A stretch of 64,000 nt of DNA from Streptomyces sp. NRRL F-5122 (GTDB lineage Bacteria; Actinomycetota; Actinomycetes; Streptomycetales; Streptomycetaceae), in NCBI RefSeq assembly GCF_001507435.1, contig NZ_LMWH01000302.1, positions 163,778-227,777 on the forward strand. Reading direction: 5' to 3'. The notes beneath the pieces are model-generated. The model searched no databases and was not told where the DNA came from. It was given only the letters and a program-made list of their open reading frames with translations. The first letter of the stretch is position 1; every line of letters starts with the position of its first letter. A program made the translations under genes and the position numbers. Below are positions 34,142-43,512 of this stretch, piece after piece.

Positions 34142-34368
34142 AATGGCGCCGCCTGCGGGAGGCGCCGGGTCGCACCTCCGGGAGGGGCCGGTCAGCCGGG
34201 CGAGCGAGCCGAAGGGCGCTCGCTGCCGAAGGGAGAGCGCGCTCAGGCCGCGCGGGGCGCAGCGGACATGCTGCCGCCGCGGGCGGACGAGCGGGTACGG
34301 CCGACCGCCGAGGGCGGCGCCGGCATCCCGGAGGCGAGCGGGCGACAAGTGCGGGACGACCGAAAGTG

Positions 34369-34929
34369 ATGCGGGTGGACGCGAACGACATGGGTGCCGA
34401 CCTCGAGAAGGTGCTCATCACCAAGGAAGAGATCGACGCGAAGCTGGTCGAGCTGGCCGCGAAGATCGACGCGGAGTACGCGGGCAAGGACCTGCTGATC
34501 GTCGGCGTCCTCAAGGGCGCGGTGATGGTCATGGCCGATCTGGCCCGGGCGCTGTCCACCCCCCTCACCATGGACTGGATGGCCGTGTCCTCCTACGGCG
34601 CGGGCACCCAGTCCTCCGGCGTCGTCCGGATCCTGAAGGACCTCGACACCGACATCAAGGGCAGGCACGTCCTGATCGTCGAGGACATCATCGACTCCGG
34701 CCTGACGCTGTCCTGGCTGATCTCCAACCTCGGCTCGCGCGAGCCCGCCTCCCTCAAGGTGTGCACGCTGCTGCGCAAGCCCGAGGCCGCCAAGGTCGCC
34801 ATCGACGTCCAGTGGGTCGGCTTCGACATCCCGAACGAATTCGTCGTGGGCTACGGCCTCGACTACGCCGAGAAGTACCGCAACCTCCCGTTCGTCGGTA
34901 CGCTCGCCCCCCACGTGTACGGCGGCTGA
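34369..34929 (+). CDS. hpt: Hypoxanthine phosphoribosyltransferase
   Basis: A 186-residue purine-salvage enzyme making IMP/GMP from hypoxanthine/guanine and PRPP. The N-terminal [40 protein letters not shown], the PRPP-binding [18 protein letters not shown] and the C-terminal [20 protein letters not shown] are all present. I start at ATG 34369, which gives the usual MRVD N-terminus; the frame is open upstream through the tilS-hpt spacer. It lies between tilS and ftsH. Confidence 0.94.
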   Translation: MRVDANDMGADLEKVLITKEEIDAKLVELAAKIDAEYAGKDLLIVGVLKGAVMVMADLARALSTPLTMDWMAVSSYGAGTQSSGVVRILKDLDTDIKGRHVLIVEDIIDSGLTLSWLISNLGSREPASLKVCTLLRKPEAAKVAIDVQWVGFDIPNEFVVGYGLDYAEKYRNLPFVGTLAPHVYGG

Positions 34930-34947
34930 CCCCTCGGGTTCGGCCGT

Positions 34948-35026
34948 GCTCCACGACGGCGGAACCCCCAGGTCCCGGCACTTTCGAGAGGCTCGGGAAC
35001 CCCAGGGGGTGCTGCGGCGTTGGAGC
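34948..35026. terminator. Large imperfect stem-loop between hpt and ftsH
   Basis: Nested pairings: GCTCCA/TGGAGC (34948-34953 with 35021-35026), GCGGAACCCCC/GGGGGTGCTGC (34959-34969 with 35005-35015, two imperfect positions) and TCCCG/CGGGA (34973-34977 with 34994-34998). It may be an hpt terminator or a structured ftsH leader. Confidence 0.4.
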
Positions 35027-35114
35027 ATGCGTGGACGGTATGCCCGCAGTCCCCTGCGGCTTCGGGTGACAATCCTGGGGTACCGTCAGAAGAACTGTCT
35101 TTATCAAACTCACT

Positions 35115-37175
35115 ATGGCAGGAGGGACGGGGCGGCTCCGCTCCGTATGGATGGACGTGAAGCGATACTTCCGTGGGCCGGTCATGTGGATCGTGCTGGC
35201 CGTCCTTGCCGTGGTCGTGTTGATGCAGGTCGTCGGCTCTTCCGGCGGCTACAAGACGGTGGACACCGGCCAGGTCGTGGCGGCGATCAATGACAACAGG
35301 GTCCAGTCGGCCAAGCTGACCACAGGCGACGAGCAGACCATCAAGGTCTCGCTCAAGGACGGCGTGAAGGTCGATGGCAGCTCGAAGATCCAGGCGAGCT
35401 ACATCGGCGACCAGGGCGTGACCCTGGCCAACACCCTGCAGGACAAGTTCCAGAACAAGCAGATCCCGGACGGCTACACGGTCGCGCCGTCCAAGCAGAA
35501 CCCGTTCGTCGGGATCCTGCTCTCCCTGCTGCCCTTCGTCCTCATCGTGGTCGTCTTCCTGTTCCTGATGAACCAGATGCAGGGCGGCGGCTCCCGGGTC
35601 ATGAACTTCGGGAAGTCCAAGGCGAAACTCATCACCAAGGACACCCCGAAGACGACCTTCTCGGACGTCGCGGGTGCGGACGAGGCCGTCGAGGAACTCC
35701 AGGAGATCAAGGAGTTCCTGCAGGAGCCGGCCAAGTTCCAGGCCGTCGGCGCCAAGATCCCCAAGGGTGTGCTGCTCTACGGTCCTCCCGGTACGGGCAA
35801 GACGCTGCTCGCGCGTGCCGTGGCCGGCGAGGCGGGCGTCCCCTTCTACTCGATCTCGGGTTCCGACTTCGTCGAGATGTTCGTCGGTGTCGGTGCCTCC
35901 CGAGTCCGTGACCTGTTCGAGCAGGCCAAGGCGAACGCCCCGGCGATCGTCTTCGTCGACGAGATCGACGCGGTCGGCCGTCATCGCGGCGCCGGCCTCG
36001 GCGGCGGTCACGACGAGCGCGAGCAGACCCTGAACCAGCTGCTCGTCGAGATGGACGGCTTCGACGTGAAGGGCGGCGTGATCCTCATCGCCGCCACGAA
36101 CCGCCCCGACATCCTCGACCCGGCCCTTCTGCGGCCCGGCCGCTTCGACCGCCAGATCGCGGTCGACCGCCCGGACATGCAGGGCCGTCTGGAGATCCTC
36201 AAGGTCCACCAGAAGGGCAAGCCGGTCGCTCCGGACGTCGACCTGTCGGCCGTCGCCCGCCGCACGCCGGGCTTCACCGGTGCGGACCTGTCGAACGTGC
36301 TGAACGAGGCGGCGCTGCTCACGGCCCGCAGCGACCGCAAGCTCATCGACAACCAGATGCTGGACGAGGCGATCGACCGTGTGGTCGCGGGCCCGCAGAA
36401 GCGGACCCGGATCATGTCGGACAAGGAGAAGAAGATCACGGCGTACCACGAGGGCGGTCATGCCCTGGTCGCCGCGGCCTCGCCGAACTCCGACCCGGTC
36501 CACAAGATCACGATCTTGTCGCGCGGCCGTGCCCTCGGCTACACGATGGTGCTCCCGGACGAGGACAAGTACTCCACGACCCGCAACGAGATGCTGGACC
36601 AGCTGGCCTACATGCTGGGCGGCCGCGCGGCCGAGGAGCTCGTCTTCCACGACCCGACGACGGGTGCCGCGAACGACATCGAGAAGGCCACGACGACGGC
36701 CCGGGCGATGGTCACGCAGTACGGCATGACCGAGCGCCTCGGCGCGATCAAGTTCGGCGGGGACAACACCGAGCCGTTCCTCGGACGTGAGATGGCTCAC
36801 CAGCGCGACTACTCGGAAGAGGTCGCCGCGCTGGTGGACGAGGAAGTCAAGAAGCTCATCGAGAACGCGCACAACGAGGCCTGGGAGATCCTGGTCGAGA
36901 ACCGCGACGTGCTCGACAACCTTGTTCTGGCCCTTCTGGAGAAGGAGACGCTGGGCAAGGAGGAGATCGCCGAGATCTTCGCCCCCATCGTCAAGCGCCC
37001 GCCGCGGCCCGCGTGGACCGGTTCCTCGCGTCGCACTCCGTCCACCCGCCCGCCGGTGCTCTCCCCCAAGGAGCTCGCACTGACGAACGGGGCGAACGGC
37101 GCGACCCCGGCGATCGCCAACGTGACGGAGTCCGTCTCCACGGAGAAGGCTCCGGAGGACCGCCGGGAGAGCTGA
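35115..37175 (+). CDS. ftsH: ATP-dependent zinc metalloprotease FtsH
   Basis: A 686-residue membrane AAA+ protease degrading membrane and regulatory proteins. Two transmembrane helices ([18 protein letters not shown] and [20 protein letters not shown]) flank a periplasmic-type domain. They are followed by Walker [15 protein letters not shown] (near 220), Walker [12 protein letters not shown], the second-region-of-homology motif [11 protein letters not shown] and the zinc site YHEGGHAL (about 445). The C-terminus has a Ser/Thr/Pro-rich tail. ATG 35115 lacks a ribosome site; the ATG at 35151 ([10 protein letters not shown]) is the alternative start and gives the more usual N-terminus. Confidence 0.95.
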   Translation: MAGGTGRLRSVWMDVKRYFRGPVMWIVLAVLAVVVLMQVVGSSGGYKTVDTGQVVAAINDNRVQSAKLTTGDEQTIKVSLKDGVKVDGSSKIQASYIGDQGVTLANTLQDKFQNKQIPDGYTVAPSKQNPFVGILLSLLPFVLIVVVFLFLMNQMQGGGSRVMNFGKSKAKLITKDTPKTTFSDVAGADEAVEELQEIKEFLQEPAKFQAVGAKIPKGVLLYGPPGTGKTLLARAVAGEAGVPFYSISGSDFVEMFVGVGASRVRDLFEQAKANAPAIVFVDEIDAVGRHRGAGLGGGHDEREQTLNQLLVEMDGFDVKGGVILIAATNRPDILDPALLRPGRFDRQIAVDRPDMQGRLEILKVHQKGKPVAPDVDLSAVARRTPGFTGADLSNVLNEAALLTARSDRKLIDNQMLDEAIDRVVAGPQKRTRIMSDKEKKITAYHEGGHALVAAASPNSDPVHKITILSRGRALGYTMVLPDEDKYSTTRNEMLDQLAYMLGGRAAEELVFHDPTTGAANDIEKATTTARAMVTQYGMTERLGAIKFGGDNTEPFLGREMAHQRDYSEEVAALVDEEVKKLIENAHNEAWEILVENRDVLDNLVLALLEKETLGKEEIAEIFAPIVKRPPRPAWTGSSRRTPSTRPPVLSPKELALTNGANGATPAIANVTESVSTEKAPEDRRES

Positions 37176-37218
37176 GGCACCGCCTTCCCGAGGGCCTCAC
37201 CGAGGCCCGGAATTTCGA

Positions 37219-37253
37219 CCGCGCCCCCCAGGGTTCTAGCCTGGGGGGCGCGG
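37219..37253. terminator. Strong hairpin terminator between ftsH and folE
   Basis: A perfect 14-bp stem, CCGCGCCCCCCAGG (37219-37232) with CCTGGGGGGCGCGG (37240-37253), and a 7-nt loop. It is 44 nt past the ftsH stop. Confidence 0.8.
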
Positions 37254-37321
37254 CATTTCCATGGAGCCGCACATGAGACGCGTGATCCGTGCGCGTCACA
37301 GGCGCAGGAACGAGGCACCAG

Positions 37322-37927
37322 ATGACCGACCCGGTGACGCTGGACGGCGAAGGCACGATCGGCGAGTTCGACGAGAAGCGTGCGGAGAACGCCGTACGGG
37401 AACTGCTCATCGCCGTCGGGGAGGACCCGGACCGGGAAGGGCTCCGCGAGACCCCGGGGCGGGTGGCGCGGGCGTACCGGGAGATATTCGGGGGGCTGTG
37501 GCAGAAGCCCGAGGACGTCCTGACGACGACGTTCGACCTCGGTCACGACGAGATGGTGCTCGTGAAGGACATCGAGGTGTTCTCGACCTGTGAGCACCAC
37601 CTGGTGCCGTTCAGGGGCGTCGCCCACGTCGGCTACATCCCCGCCACGAGCGGCAAGATCACGGGGCTTTCGAAGCTCGCCCGGCTCGTGGACGTCTTCG
37701 CGCGCCGGCCCCAGGTGCAGGAGCGGCTCACGACGCAGATCGCCGACTCGCTGATGGAGATACTCGAGCCGCGCGGTGTGATCGTCGTGGTCGAGTGCGA
37801 GCACATGTGCATGTCGATGCGGGGCATCCGCAAGCCCGGCGCGAAGACGCTGACCTCCGCCGTGCGCGGTCAGTTGCGGGACGCCGCCACGCGCAACGAG
37901 GCGATGAGCCTCATCATGGCGCGCTGA
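37322..37927 (+). CDS. folE: GTP cyclohydrolase I
   Basis: A 201-residue enzyme converting GTP to dihydroneopterin triphosphate, the first step of folate synthesis. Conserved elements are [19 protein letters not shown], the zinc ligands in [12 protein letters not shown] and [14 protein letters not shown], and [23 protein letters not shown] 37322 ([11 protein letters not shown]) has AGGAA upstream and is preferred to an in-frame upstream start at 37289. It follows ftsH but is separated from it by a strong terminator; the remaining folate genes are on the opposite strand. Confidence 0.95.
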   Translation: MTDPVTLDGEGTIGEFDEKRAENAVRELLIAVGEDPDREGLRETPGRVARAYREIFGGLWQKPEDVLTTTFDLGHDEMVLVKDIEVFSTCEHHLVPFRGVAHVGYIPATSGKITGLSKLARLVDVFARRPQVQERLTTQIADSLMEILEPRGVIVVVECEHMCMSMRGIRKPGAKTLTSAVRGQLRDAATRNEAMSLIMAR

Positions 37928-37946
37928 GTCCCCTGCCCGGCACCGC

Positions 37947-38432
37947 CTAGGAGACCGGCGCCGTACCGTCGTTGTGCTCGTCGTCTTCCGGGAGCTTGCA
38001 GACGCGCTCCAGGAAGAAGGCCGCCGCTATGACGGCGACACCGGCCAGTACCGAGAACCCGGCGTAGATGGCCTGGTCCCGGCGGGTGGGGATGTCCAGG
38101 GATTCCAGGAGGAAGACGCCCGTGCCGCCGTACATGCCGGCGACCAGAGCGGCGACCAGGGCGCTGGCCTGTCCGAAGACGACGGCCCGGGCCGCCATCA
38201 GCGGATCGACGCCCTTGGCGCCGGGGCGACGCTCCCGCTGGGCCTTGAGGCGGGCGCGGAGCGAGAGCGCCGTGGCCATCAGGACCACGGCGATCAGGGC
38301 GAGGACGATGGGCGCGGCCAAGGGGACCTTGGGCAGCGTGCCCACCGAACTCCACAGGCGGGCACCCGCCCAGGAGAGCACTCCGGCCACCACGAACACC
38401 GCTGCCAGCGTCCTGATGCGCAGCTCTTTCAC
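37947..38432 (-). CDS. DUF3180 membrane protein
   Basis: A 161-residue actinobacterial membrane protein with four predicted helices (TLAAVFVVAGVLSWAGARLW, PLAAPIVLALIAVVLMATAL, VVFGQASALVAALVAGMYGG and FSVLAGVAVIAAAFFLERVC). The function is unknown, but the family is regularly found at the end of actinobacterial folate operons, as here, downstream of folK. It converges on folE with 19 nt between stops. Confidence 0.88.
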   Translation of the reverse strand: MKELRIRTLAAVFVVAGVLSWAGARLWSSVGTLPKVPLAAPIVLALIAVVLMATALSLRARLKAQRERRPGAKGVDPLMAARAVVFGQASALVAALVAGMYGGTGVFLLESLDIPTRRDQAIYAGFSVLAGVAVIAAAFFLERVCKLPEDDEHNDGTAPVS

Positions 38433-38516
38433 GATGCCCCTTCGTCGGCCCGAACGCCCGCCCCTCGGGACGGTGGTGGCGCGGGGAGGGATCCCCGGCC
38501 CGGTAGACCTTAACGA

Positions 38517-39128
38517 CTACTCGGGCAGCCTGAGTTCCAGGTCGGCGCGGGCGGTGACACCTTCTCGGGTGACGGCCGTGAGCAGCTCCGCCACCGGGCC
38601 ACGGCCGGGAAGCAGGGCCGCGGGGTCCAGGTCGTGCCACGGGGCGAGCACGAACGCACGCTCGTGGGCGCGCGGGTGCGGCAGCGTCAGCACCGGGTCC
38701 CCGGAGACGACCTCCGCGTAGGAGACGATGTCGACGTCGAGGGTGCGCGCACCCCAGCGCTCCTCCCGCACCCGGTGGAAGGCCTCCTCCACGGCGTGGG
38801 CACGCTCGAGGAGCGAGGACGGCGGCAGCGTGGTCTTCACGACGACCACCGCGTTGAAGTACGTCGGCTGGCTGCCCGGGTCCACGCCCCAGGGCTCCGT
38901 CTCGTACACGGGCGAGACCCCCTTGACGCGGACGCCCGGGGTGTCCTCGAGGGCGTCGATCGCGCCCTGGAGCGTCTCCAGGCGGTTGCCCAGGTTCGAC
39001 CCCAGGGCGATCACCGCCCGCTTGGGGTTCTGCAGGGTGGTGTCGGCGGCGTCCACGCGCTCCACCACGGAGGCGGGCACCGGCTGGACGGTCGGGTCGC
39101 TCTGACCCCCGGTGAAGAAGGCGCTCAT
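38517..39128 (-). CDS. folK: 2-amino-4-hydroxy-6-hydroxymethyldihydropteridine pyrophosphokinase
   Basis: A 203-residue HPPK transferring pyrophosphate from ATP to hydroxymethyldihydropterin in folate synthesis. The family motifs are AVIALGSNLGNRLETLQGAI, SPVYETEPWG and EERWGARTLDVDIVSY, then LPHPRAHERAFVLAPW. It has about 35 extra N-terminal residues (MSAFFTGGQSDPTVQPVPAS) compared with E. coli FolK. Its ATG overlaps the folB stop by 4 nt, so the two are co-translated. Confidence 0.95.
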   Translation of the reverse strand: MSAFFTGGQSDPTVQPVPASVVERVDAADTTLQNPKRAVIALGSNLGNRLETLQGAIDALEDTPGVRVKGVSPVYETEPWGVDPGSQPTYFNAVVVVKTTLPPSSLLERAHAVEEAFHRVREERWGARTLDVDIVSYAEVVSGDPVLTLPHPRAHERAFVLAPWHDLDPAALLPGRGPVAELLTAVTREGVTARADLELRLPE

Positions 39129-39484
39129 ACTCGGCTCCGCGTGATGGTGACGGTCACATCGTCGAAGGGGACCGTGATCGGTGCGTCCGGTTTGTGGACG
39201 CAGACCTCGACCTCCCGGACCGGTGCGTGCTTGAGACAGGAGAAGGCGATGCGCTCGGCGAGCGTCTCGATCAGGTCGACGGGCTCCCCCTCCACCAGGG
39301 CGACGACCTCCTCCGCCACGACGCCGTAGTGCACGGTCTTCGTCAGGTCGTCGTCGGCCGCGGCGGGCCGCGTGTCCAGGCCCAGGACGAGGTCCACGAT
39401 GAAGGTCTGGCCCTCCTCGCGTTCCTTGGGGAACACGCCGTGGTGCCCACGGGCCCTCAGGCCGCGCAGCGCGACACGATCCAC
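39125..39484 (-). CDS. folB: Dihydroneopterin aldolase
   Basis: A 119-residue aldolase splitting dihydroneopterin to hydroxymethyldihydropterin and glycolaldehyde. It shows DRVALRGLRARGHHGVFPKE with the catalytic region EREEGQTFIVDLVLGLDT, LIETLAERIAFSCL, and the C-terminal VHKPDAPI. The GTG at 39484 has AGGAG 8 nt upstream; longer in-frame starts read through the leader. It is coupled to folK. Confidence 0.94.
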   Translation of the reverse strand: MDRVALRGLRARGHHGVFPKEREEGQTFIVDLVLGLDTRPAAADDDLTKTVHYGVVAEEVVALVEGEPVDLIETLAERIAFSCLKHAPVREVEVCVHKPDAPITVPFDDVTVTITRSRV

Positions 39485-39784
39485 GCGAATCACTCCTGCA
39501 ATCGTCGACAGCGGCAGGCATTCACCCAGTGCGGTCGGCACACCGGTCCCGAACGAATCTACCTGCGGACACTGACGTCCCACGGTCGCGAGGGCGTGCG
39601 CCCGCGCAATGGTCAGGAGGGTTCATCCGGTGTTTCCCCTGGGGAACAGGGTGGCTCACGAGTCGGTAGCCGCCCATACCTCGGAGGAGGTGATTCCAAC
39701 CACTATCAGCCGCCTACCCAATCCGGCGGGCCCGCCCACCCCCCTGTTGCGGAGAGGGTCGTCCGCCTATGCGAAGAAGGCGCC
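39485..39784. other. Intergenic region within the folate cluster
   Basis: 300 nt between folB and the NTF2-like gene, probably the folB promoter region. No gene is visible. A short dyad TTTCCCC/TGGGGAA occurs near 39632; I see no convincing promoter or riboswitch. Confidence 0.4.
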
Positions 39785-40288
39785 TTATGCGGGGGAGTCG
39801 TCCTCCTCCTCGTCGTCGCTTTCGGTCAGTACGGGGGAGGCGTGGTGCGACCAGAGCTTCCAGCCGTCGGGAGTGCGGCGGAACAGGTTCGTGGCCACCA
39901 CGAGCTGTCCGACGAGCGGGCCCAGCTCGTCGCTGTCCTCCGGGGCGGGGCCACCGCTGAGGATGTTCTCGGTACAGGTCACCAGCGCGGTGTCACCGGT
40001 CACGGAGACGTGGACGTCCGTGAGGAAGAACTGGATGTACTCGGTGTTCGCCATGATCAGCGCGTAGGACCTGAGGACCTCTCCGCGGCCGGTCAGGACG
40101 GGCCAGCCGGGGTGCACACAGGAGATGACACCGACGTCGGCGGGGTCGTGGTACTGCTCGTCGACACCGAGGTCGGAGGGCGCGAGCCAGAGCGACGACA
40201 ACTCTTCGAAGTCCCCCCGCTCCATCGTCTCGTAGAAGGTGGTGTTGGCCTGTTCGACCTGTTCCACATCCGTGTGGGCAGTGCTCAC
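39785..40288 (-). CDS. NTF2/SnoaL-like protein in the folate operon
   Basis: A 167-residue cone-shaped NTF2-like domain protein: ANTTFYETMERGDFEELSSL, then HPGWPVLTGRGEVLRSYALI, DTALVTCTENILSG, ATNLFRRTPDGWKLWSHHAS, and an acidic C-terminal tail. Such folds can be enzymes or small-molecule carriers; no catalytic set is recognised. The GTG overlaps the folP stop by 4 nt (GTGA), showing tight coupling to dihydropteroate synthase, a recurring actinobacterial arrangement of unexplained meaning. Confidence 0.87.
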   Translation of the reverse strand: MSTAHTDVEQVEQANTTFYETMERGDFEELSSLWLAPSDLGVDEQYHDPADVGVISCVHPGWPVLTGRGEVLRSYALIMANTEYIQFFLTDVHVSVTGDTALVTCTENILSGGPAPEDSDELGPLVGQLVVATNLFRRTPDGWKLWSHHASPVLTESDDEEEDDSPA

Positions 40289-41145
40289 CGGGCTCCTTCG
40301 ATGGCGCGTGCGACGCGTACGGCGTCCGCCGTCGCGCGTACCTCATGGACGCGCACGGCCCATGCGCCGGCGTGCGCGGCGAGCGCGGAGACGGCGGCGG
40401 TGGCGGCGTCGCGTTCGCGCGCGGGCGGCGGCGCGCCCCCGGGGCCGGCCAGTACGCGGCCGAGGAAACGCTTGCGCGAGGCGGCCACGAGCAGCGGATG
40501 CCCGAGGCCGTGCAGTCGGTCCAGATGGGCGAGCAGGGCCAGATCGTGCTCGCCCTCCTTGGAGAAGCCGAGGCCGGGGTCGACCACGATCCGGTCGGGG
40601 GCGACGCCGCCTTCCAGGACGGCCTCCACACGCGCACGCAGTTCGTCGACGACCTCGCCGACCACGTCCTCGTAGACGCCCGTGACGTTGCCGCCCTCCA
40701 GGAAGCCGCGCCAGTGCATGACGACGAAGGGGGCGCCCGCCGCCGCGACGACCGGGATCATGGCCGGGTCCGCGAGGCCGCCGCTGACGTCGTTGACGAG
40801 GGCCGCCCCGGCGGCGAGGGCCTTTTCGGCGACGGAGGCGCGCACGGTGTCGACGGAGATCGTGACGCCTTCGGAGGCGAGGCCGCGCACGACGGGGATG
40901 ACGCGCCTGAGCTCCTCGGCCTCGTCCACGCGGGTGGCGCCGGGGCGGGTGGACTCGCCGCCGACGTCGACGAGATCGGCGCCCTCGGTGACCAGGTCGA
41001 GGCCGTGCTTGACGGCGGCGGTGGTGTCGAACCATCGACCGCCGTCGGAGAAGGAGTCGGGGGTGACGTTCACGACCCCCATGACCGCGCAGCGGTCCCA
41101 TGTCGGAAGGCCTGCCACCTGGCCCCGCCCGGTCTTCGTGCTCAT
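40285..41145 (-). CDS. folP: Dihydropteroate synthase
   Basis: A 286-residue TIM-barrel enzyme joining p-aminobenzoate to hydroxymethyldihydropterin pyrophosphate, the sulfonamide target. The signatures MGVVNVTPDSFSDGGRWF, VDVGGESTRPGATRV, ALVNDVSGGLADPAM, DPGLGFSKEGEHDLALLAHL and AASRKRFLGRVL are intact. I start at ATG 41145; the frame stays open upstream through GC-rich sequence. It is first in the minus-strand unit with the NTF2-like gene. Confidence 0.95.
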   Translation of the reverse strand: MSTKTGRGQVAGLPTWDRCAVMGVVNVTPDSFSDGGRWFDTTAAVKHGLDLVTEGADLVDVGGESTRPGATRVDEAEELRRVIPVVRGLASEGVTISVDTVRASVAEKALAAGAALVNDVSGGLADPAMIPVVAAAGAPFVVMHWRGFLEGGNVTGVYEDVVGEVVDELRARVEAVLEGGVAPDRIVVDPGLGFSKEGEHDLALLAHLDRLHGLGHPLLVAASRKRFLGRVLAGPGGAPPPARERDAATAAVSALAAHAGAWAVRVHEVRATADAVRVARAIEGAR

Positions 41146-41420
41146 ACGTTCAGCGTAGGCCCCCGGCGCTGCCGCGTTCGGTTCACGGGGCGGTCGAGGG
41201 GTGAGCGGTCCGGCCGAGGGCCGCGCGGGCGGGGCGGGAACGGCGGGGCGTCCGGAAGCGGGGCGGGTCCACCGGTACGAGCCGCCGGGCACCCCCGGCG
41301 CGGTGCGGGGCCCTCGGCGGCATGGATGCATACGGCCCTGCCGGCACCGGTCGCGCAGTCACGCCCGTCCGCGGGGCGCACGTCCCGAGACGGTGCGCGC
41401 CGGTGCGAGGTGCGGTGCGG

Positions 41421-43307
41421 TCAGGCGCCGCTCGCCGCGCCCATGCCGCGGTCCGCGAGCCCGTGGGCACACGGGCGGGGGGACCGAGCCGTACGGCGCA
41501 GGAAGCGGGGGAGGGCGAAATTCACGAAGCCCTCCGCCTGCATCGCCGCGAGGCCGATGCGCGGCAGGTCGCGGGAGGACGCGTACACCACGAAGCGCGG
41601 CTCCCAGCGGGGCTGGAACTTCGCGTTGAACTTGTACAGGGACTCGATCTGGAACCACCGGGAGAGGAAGACCAGCAGTCCCCGCCATGCCCGCAGCACC
41701 GGGCCCGCACCGATCTTCTCGCCGCGGGCCAGCGCCGAGCGGAACATCGCGAAGTTCAGGGAGACATGCCTGATGCCGAGCTTCGGGGCGGCCTGGAGCG
41801 CGGCCACGATCAGCAGTTCGTTCATGCCCGGGTCGGCTGAGCGGTCGCGGCGCATCAGGTCCAGGGAGATCCCGTCCGTGCCCCACGGGACGAAGTGGAG
41901 GACCGCCTTGAGATCGCCGTACGGTCCGGTCTCGTCGTCCGCCCGTCCGTCCGCGGCGCGGCCCGAGGCACTTCGCGACGCCCCGTCGATCCGGTGCGCC
42001 GTGGCGATCAGGCAGTCGCCGTCGGCGGGATCGCCGATGCGGCCGAGGGCCATGGAGAAGCCGCGTTCGGTGTCCGTGCCGCGCCAGTTCTCGGCGGCCC
42101 GCCGTATGCGCTCCAGTTCGCCCTCGCCGAGATCACGGATGCGCCGGACCCGGGTCTCGTATCCCGCGCGCTCGATGCGCTTCACCATCTGGCGCACGTT
42201 GCGCATCGCGCGCCCGGAGAGGGAGAAATCCACGACGTCCACCACCGCCTCGTCACCCAGTTCGAGGGCGTCCAGGCCGGTCTCCCGGGTCCACACCTCG
42301 CCGCCCGTCTCCGAACAGCCCATGACGGCCGGGGTCCAGGAGTGTGCCCTGGCCTCGTCCATGAACCGCTCGATGGCGCCCGGCCAGGCCTCGACATCGC
42401 CGATCGGGTCGCCGCTGGCCAACATCACGCCCGACACGACGCGGTAGGTCACCGCCGCCTTGCCGCTCGGCGAGAAGACGACGGCCTTGTCGCGGCGGAG
42501 CGCGAAGTGGCCGAGCGAGTCGCGGTCGCCGTGCTTGTCCAGCAGGACGCGCAGCCGTGCCTCGTCGGCGTCGGTCAGCCGGGCGGCCGGATGTTCGGGC
42601 CGAAGGGCCAGATAGATCGTCGTGACCGCGGTCAGCAGGCCGAGGGCACCGAGCGAGAAGCCCACCGTCCAGGAGGTGTTGCCGGTGTAGTCGACCGGCC
42701 CCTCGAAGCCGACCATGCCGTACAGGACGTGTTCGATGCGGTCGGACACGCTCGGATCGCCCACCAGGCGGTGCGGGTGGACGCTGACGATGATCAGGCC
42801 GAGGGACAGCGAACCGGCGCCCATGAGCACGAAGTTGGCGAGCGCGCGCCAGCGGCTGCGGGGGTCGGGCAGGGCGGCGAACTCGCTGCGGTGACGCAGC
42901 AGCGGCAGCAGCAGCGCCACCGAGATGACGACGCCGATGACCGAATGGCGGTAGACGTACTCCGCCATGGCGCCCGCTGGAAGCAGCATCACGGCGGCGC
43001 GCCAGGCCCGGCGCTTGCGCCGGCGCAGCCCGTGCGCGAGGAGCAGCAGCAGGACGCCGGCGCTCAGCGAAAGGGCCGCCGCGAACGGGCCGAGCGAGCC
43101 GGGCAGCACCTCGGCCATGCGGTGCATACGGCTGTGCCGGAAACGCGGGAACACACCCGCGGCGATGTCCAGGAACCCCACGAGCATGCAGGCCCGGGCG
43201 ATCAGCGCGGGGACGGCCTCCGGGCGAGGGCCACGGAGTATGCGCCGCGCTCCGCGCGATCGCTCCGGAACCTCGCCCGACTTTTCCCCATCTATCCTGA
43301 CAGACAT
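41421..43307 (-). CDS. MprF-like membrane protein with DUF2156 (lysylphosphatidylglycerol synthase C-terminal) domain
   Basis: A 628-residue integral membrane protein. Six or so helices (VPALIARACMLVGFLDIAAG, ALSLSAGVLLLLLAHGL, SVIGVVISVALLLPLL, NFVLMGAGSLSLGLIIVSVH, WTVGFSLGALGLLTAVTTIY) precede a GNAT-fold DUF2156 domain (about 255-600) with VVFSPSGKAAVTYRVVSGVM, ASGDPIGDVEAWPGAIERFM, NVRQMVKRIERAGY and HVSLNFAMFRSAL. Such domains transfer aminoacyl groups from tRNA to phosphatidylglycerol, lowering surface charge and raising resistance to cationic peptides. No lysyl-tRNA synthetase domain is fused. It is divergent from an esterase gene. Confidence 0.88.
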   Translation of the reverse strand: MSVRIDGEKSGEVPERSRGARRILRGPRPEAVPALIARACMLVGFLDIAAGVFPRFRHSRMHRMAEVLPGSLGPFAAALSLSAGVLLLLLAHGLRRRKRRAWRAAVMLLPAGAMAEYVYRHSVIGVVISVALLLPLLRHRSEFAALPDPRSRWRALANFVLMGAGSLSLGLIIVSVHPHRLVGDPSVSDRIEHVLYGMVGFEGPVDYTGNTSWTVGFSLGALGLLTAVTTIYLALRPEHPAARLTDADEARLRVLLDKHGDRDSLGHFALRRDKAVVFSPSGKAAVTYRVVSGVMLASGDPIGDVEAWPGAIERFMDEARAHSWTPAVMGCSETGGEVWTRETGLDALELGDEAVVDVVDFSLSGRAMRNVRQMVKRIERAGYETRVRRIRDLGEGELERIRRAAENWRGTDTERGFSMALGRIGDPADGDCLIATAHRIDGASRSASGRAADGRADDETGPYGDLKAVLHFVPWGTDGISLDLMRRDRSADPGMNELLIVAALQAAPKLGIRHVSLNFAMFRSALARGEKIGAGPVLRAWRGLLVFLSRWFQIESLYKFNAKFQPRWEPRFVVYASSRDLPRIGLAAMQAEGFVNFALPRFLRRTARSPRPCAHGLADRGMGAASGA

Positions 43308-43512
43308 CGCATCCCGTATGTGTGCGAGAGAACTGGAGTCCGGTGCCGATTCGGGCATCCGGCGACATTGCGCCCTCTAGGACGGTGTCTCGGGGAGAGA
43401 GGTTCACTCCCCATCACAAAGCCGGTTCAAAGCCGAAGGAAAGTCCCGGGCAAGCCCTCACCAATCACGGGGGGCGGCCAAGGGGCCACAAGGCGCAGGC
43501 GGGAAAGGGCTC
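43308..43512. promoter_or_regulatory. Possible structured leader upstream of the esterase gene
   Basis: 205 nt between divergent genes. It contains a GGGGA/TCCCC stem (43392-43396 with 43408-43412), a direct repeat AAAGCCG at 43418 and 43429, and an A-rich stretch unusual for this DNA. It does not match any riboswitch consensus I know. Confidence 0.25.
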
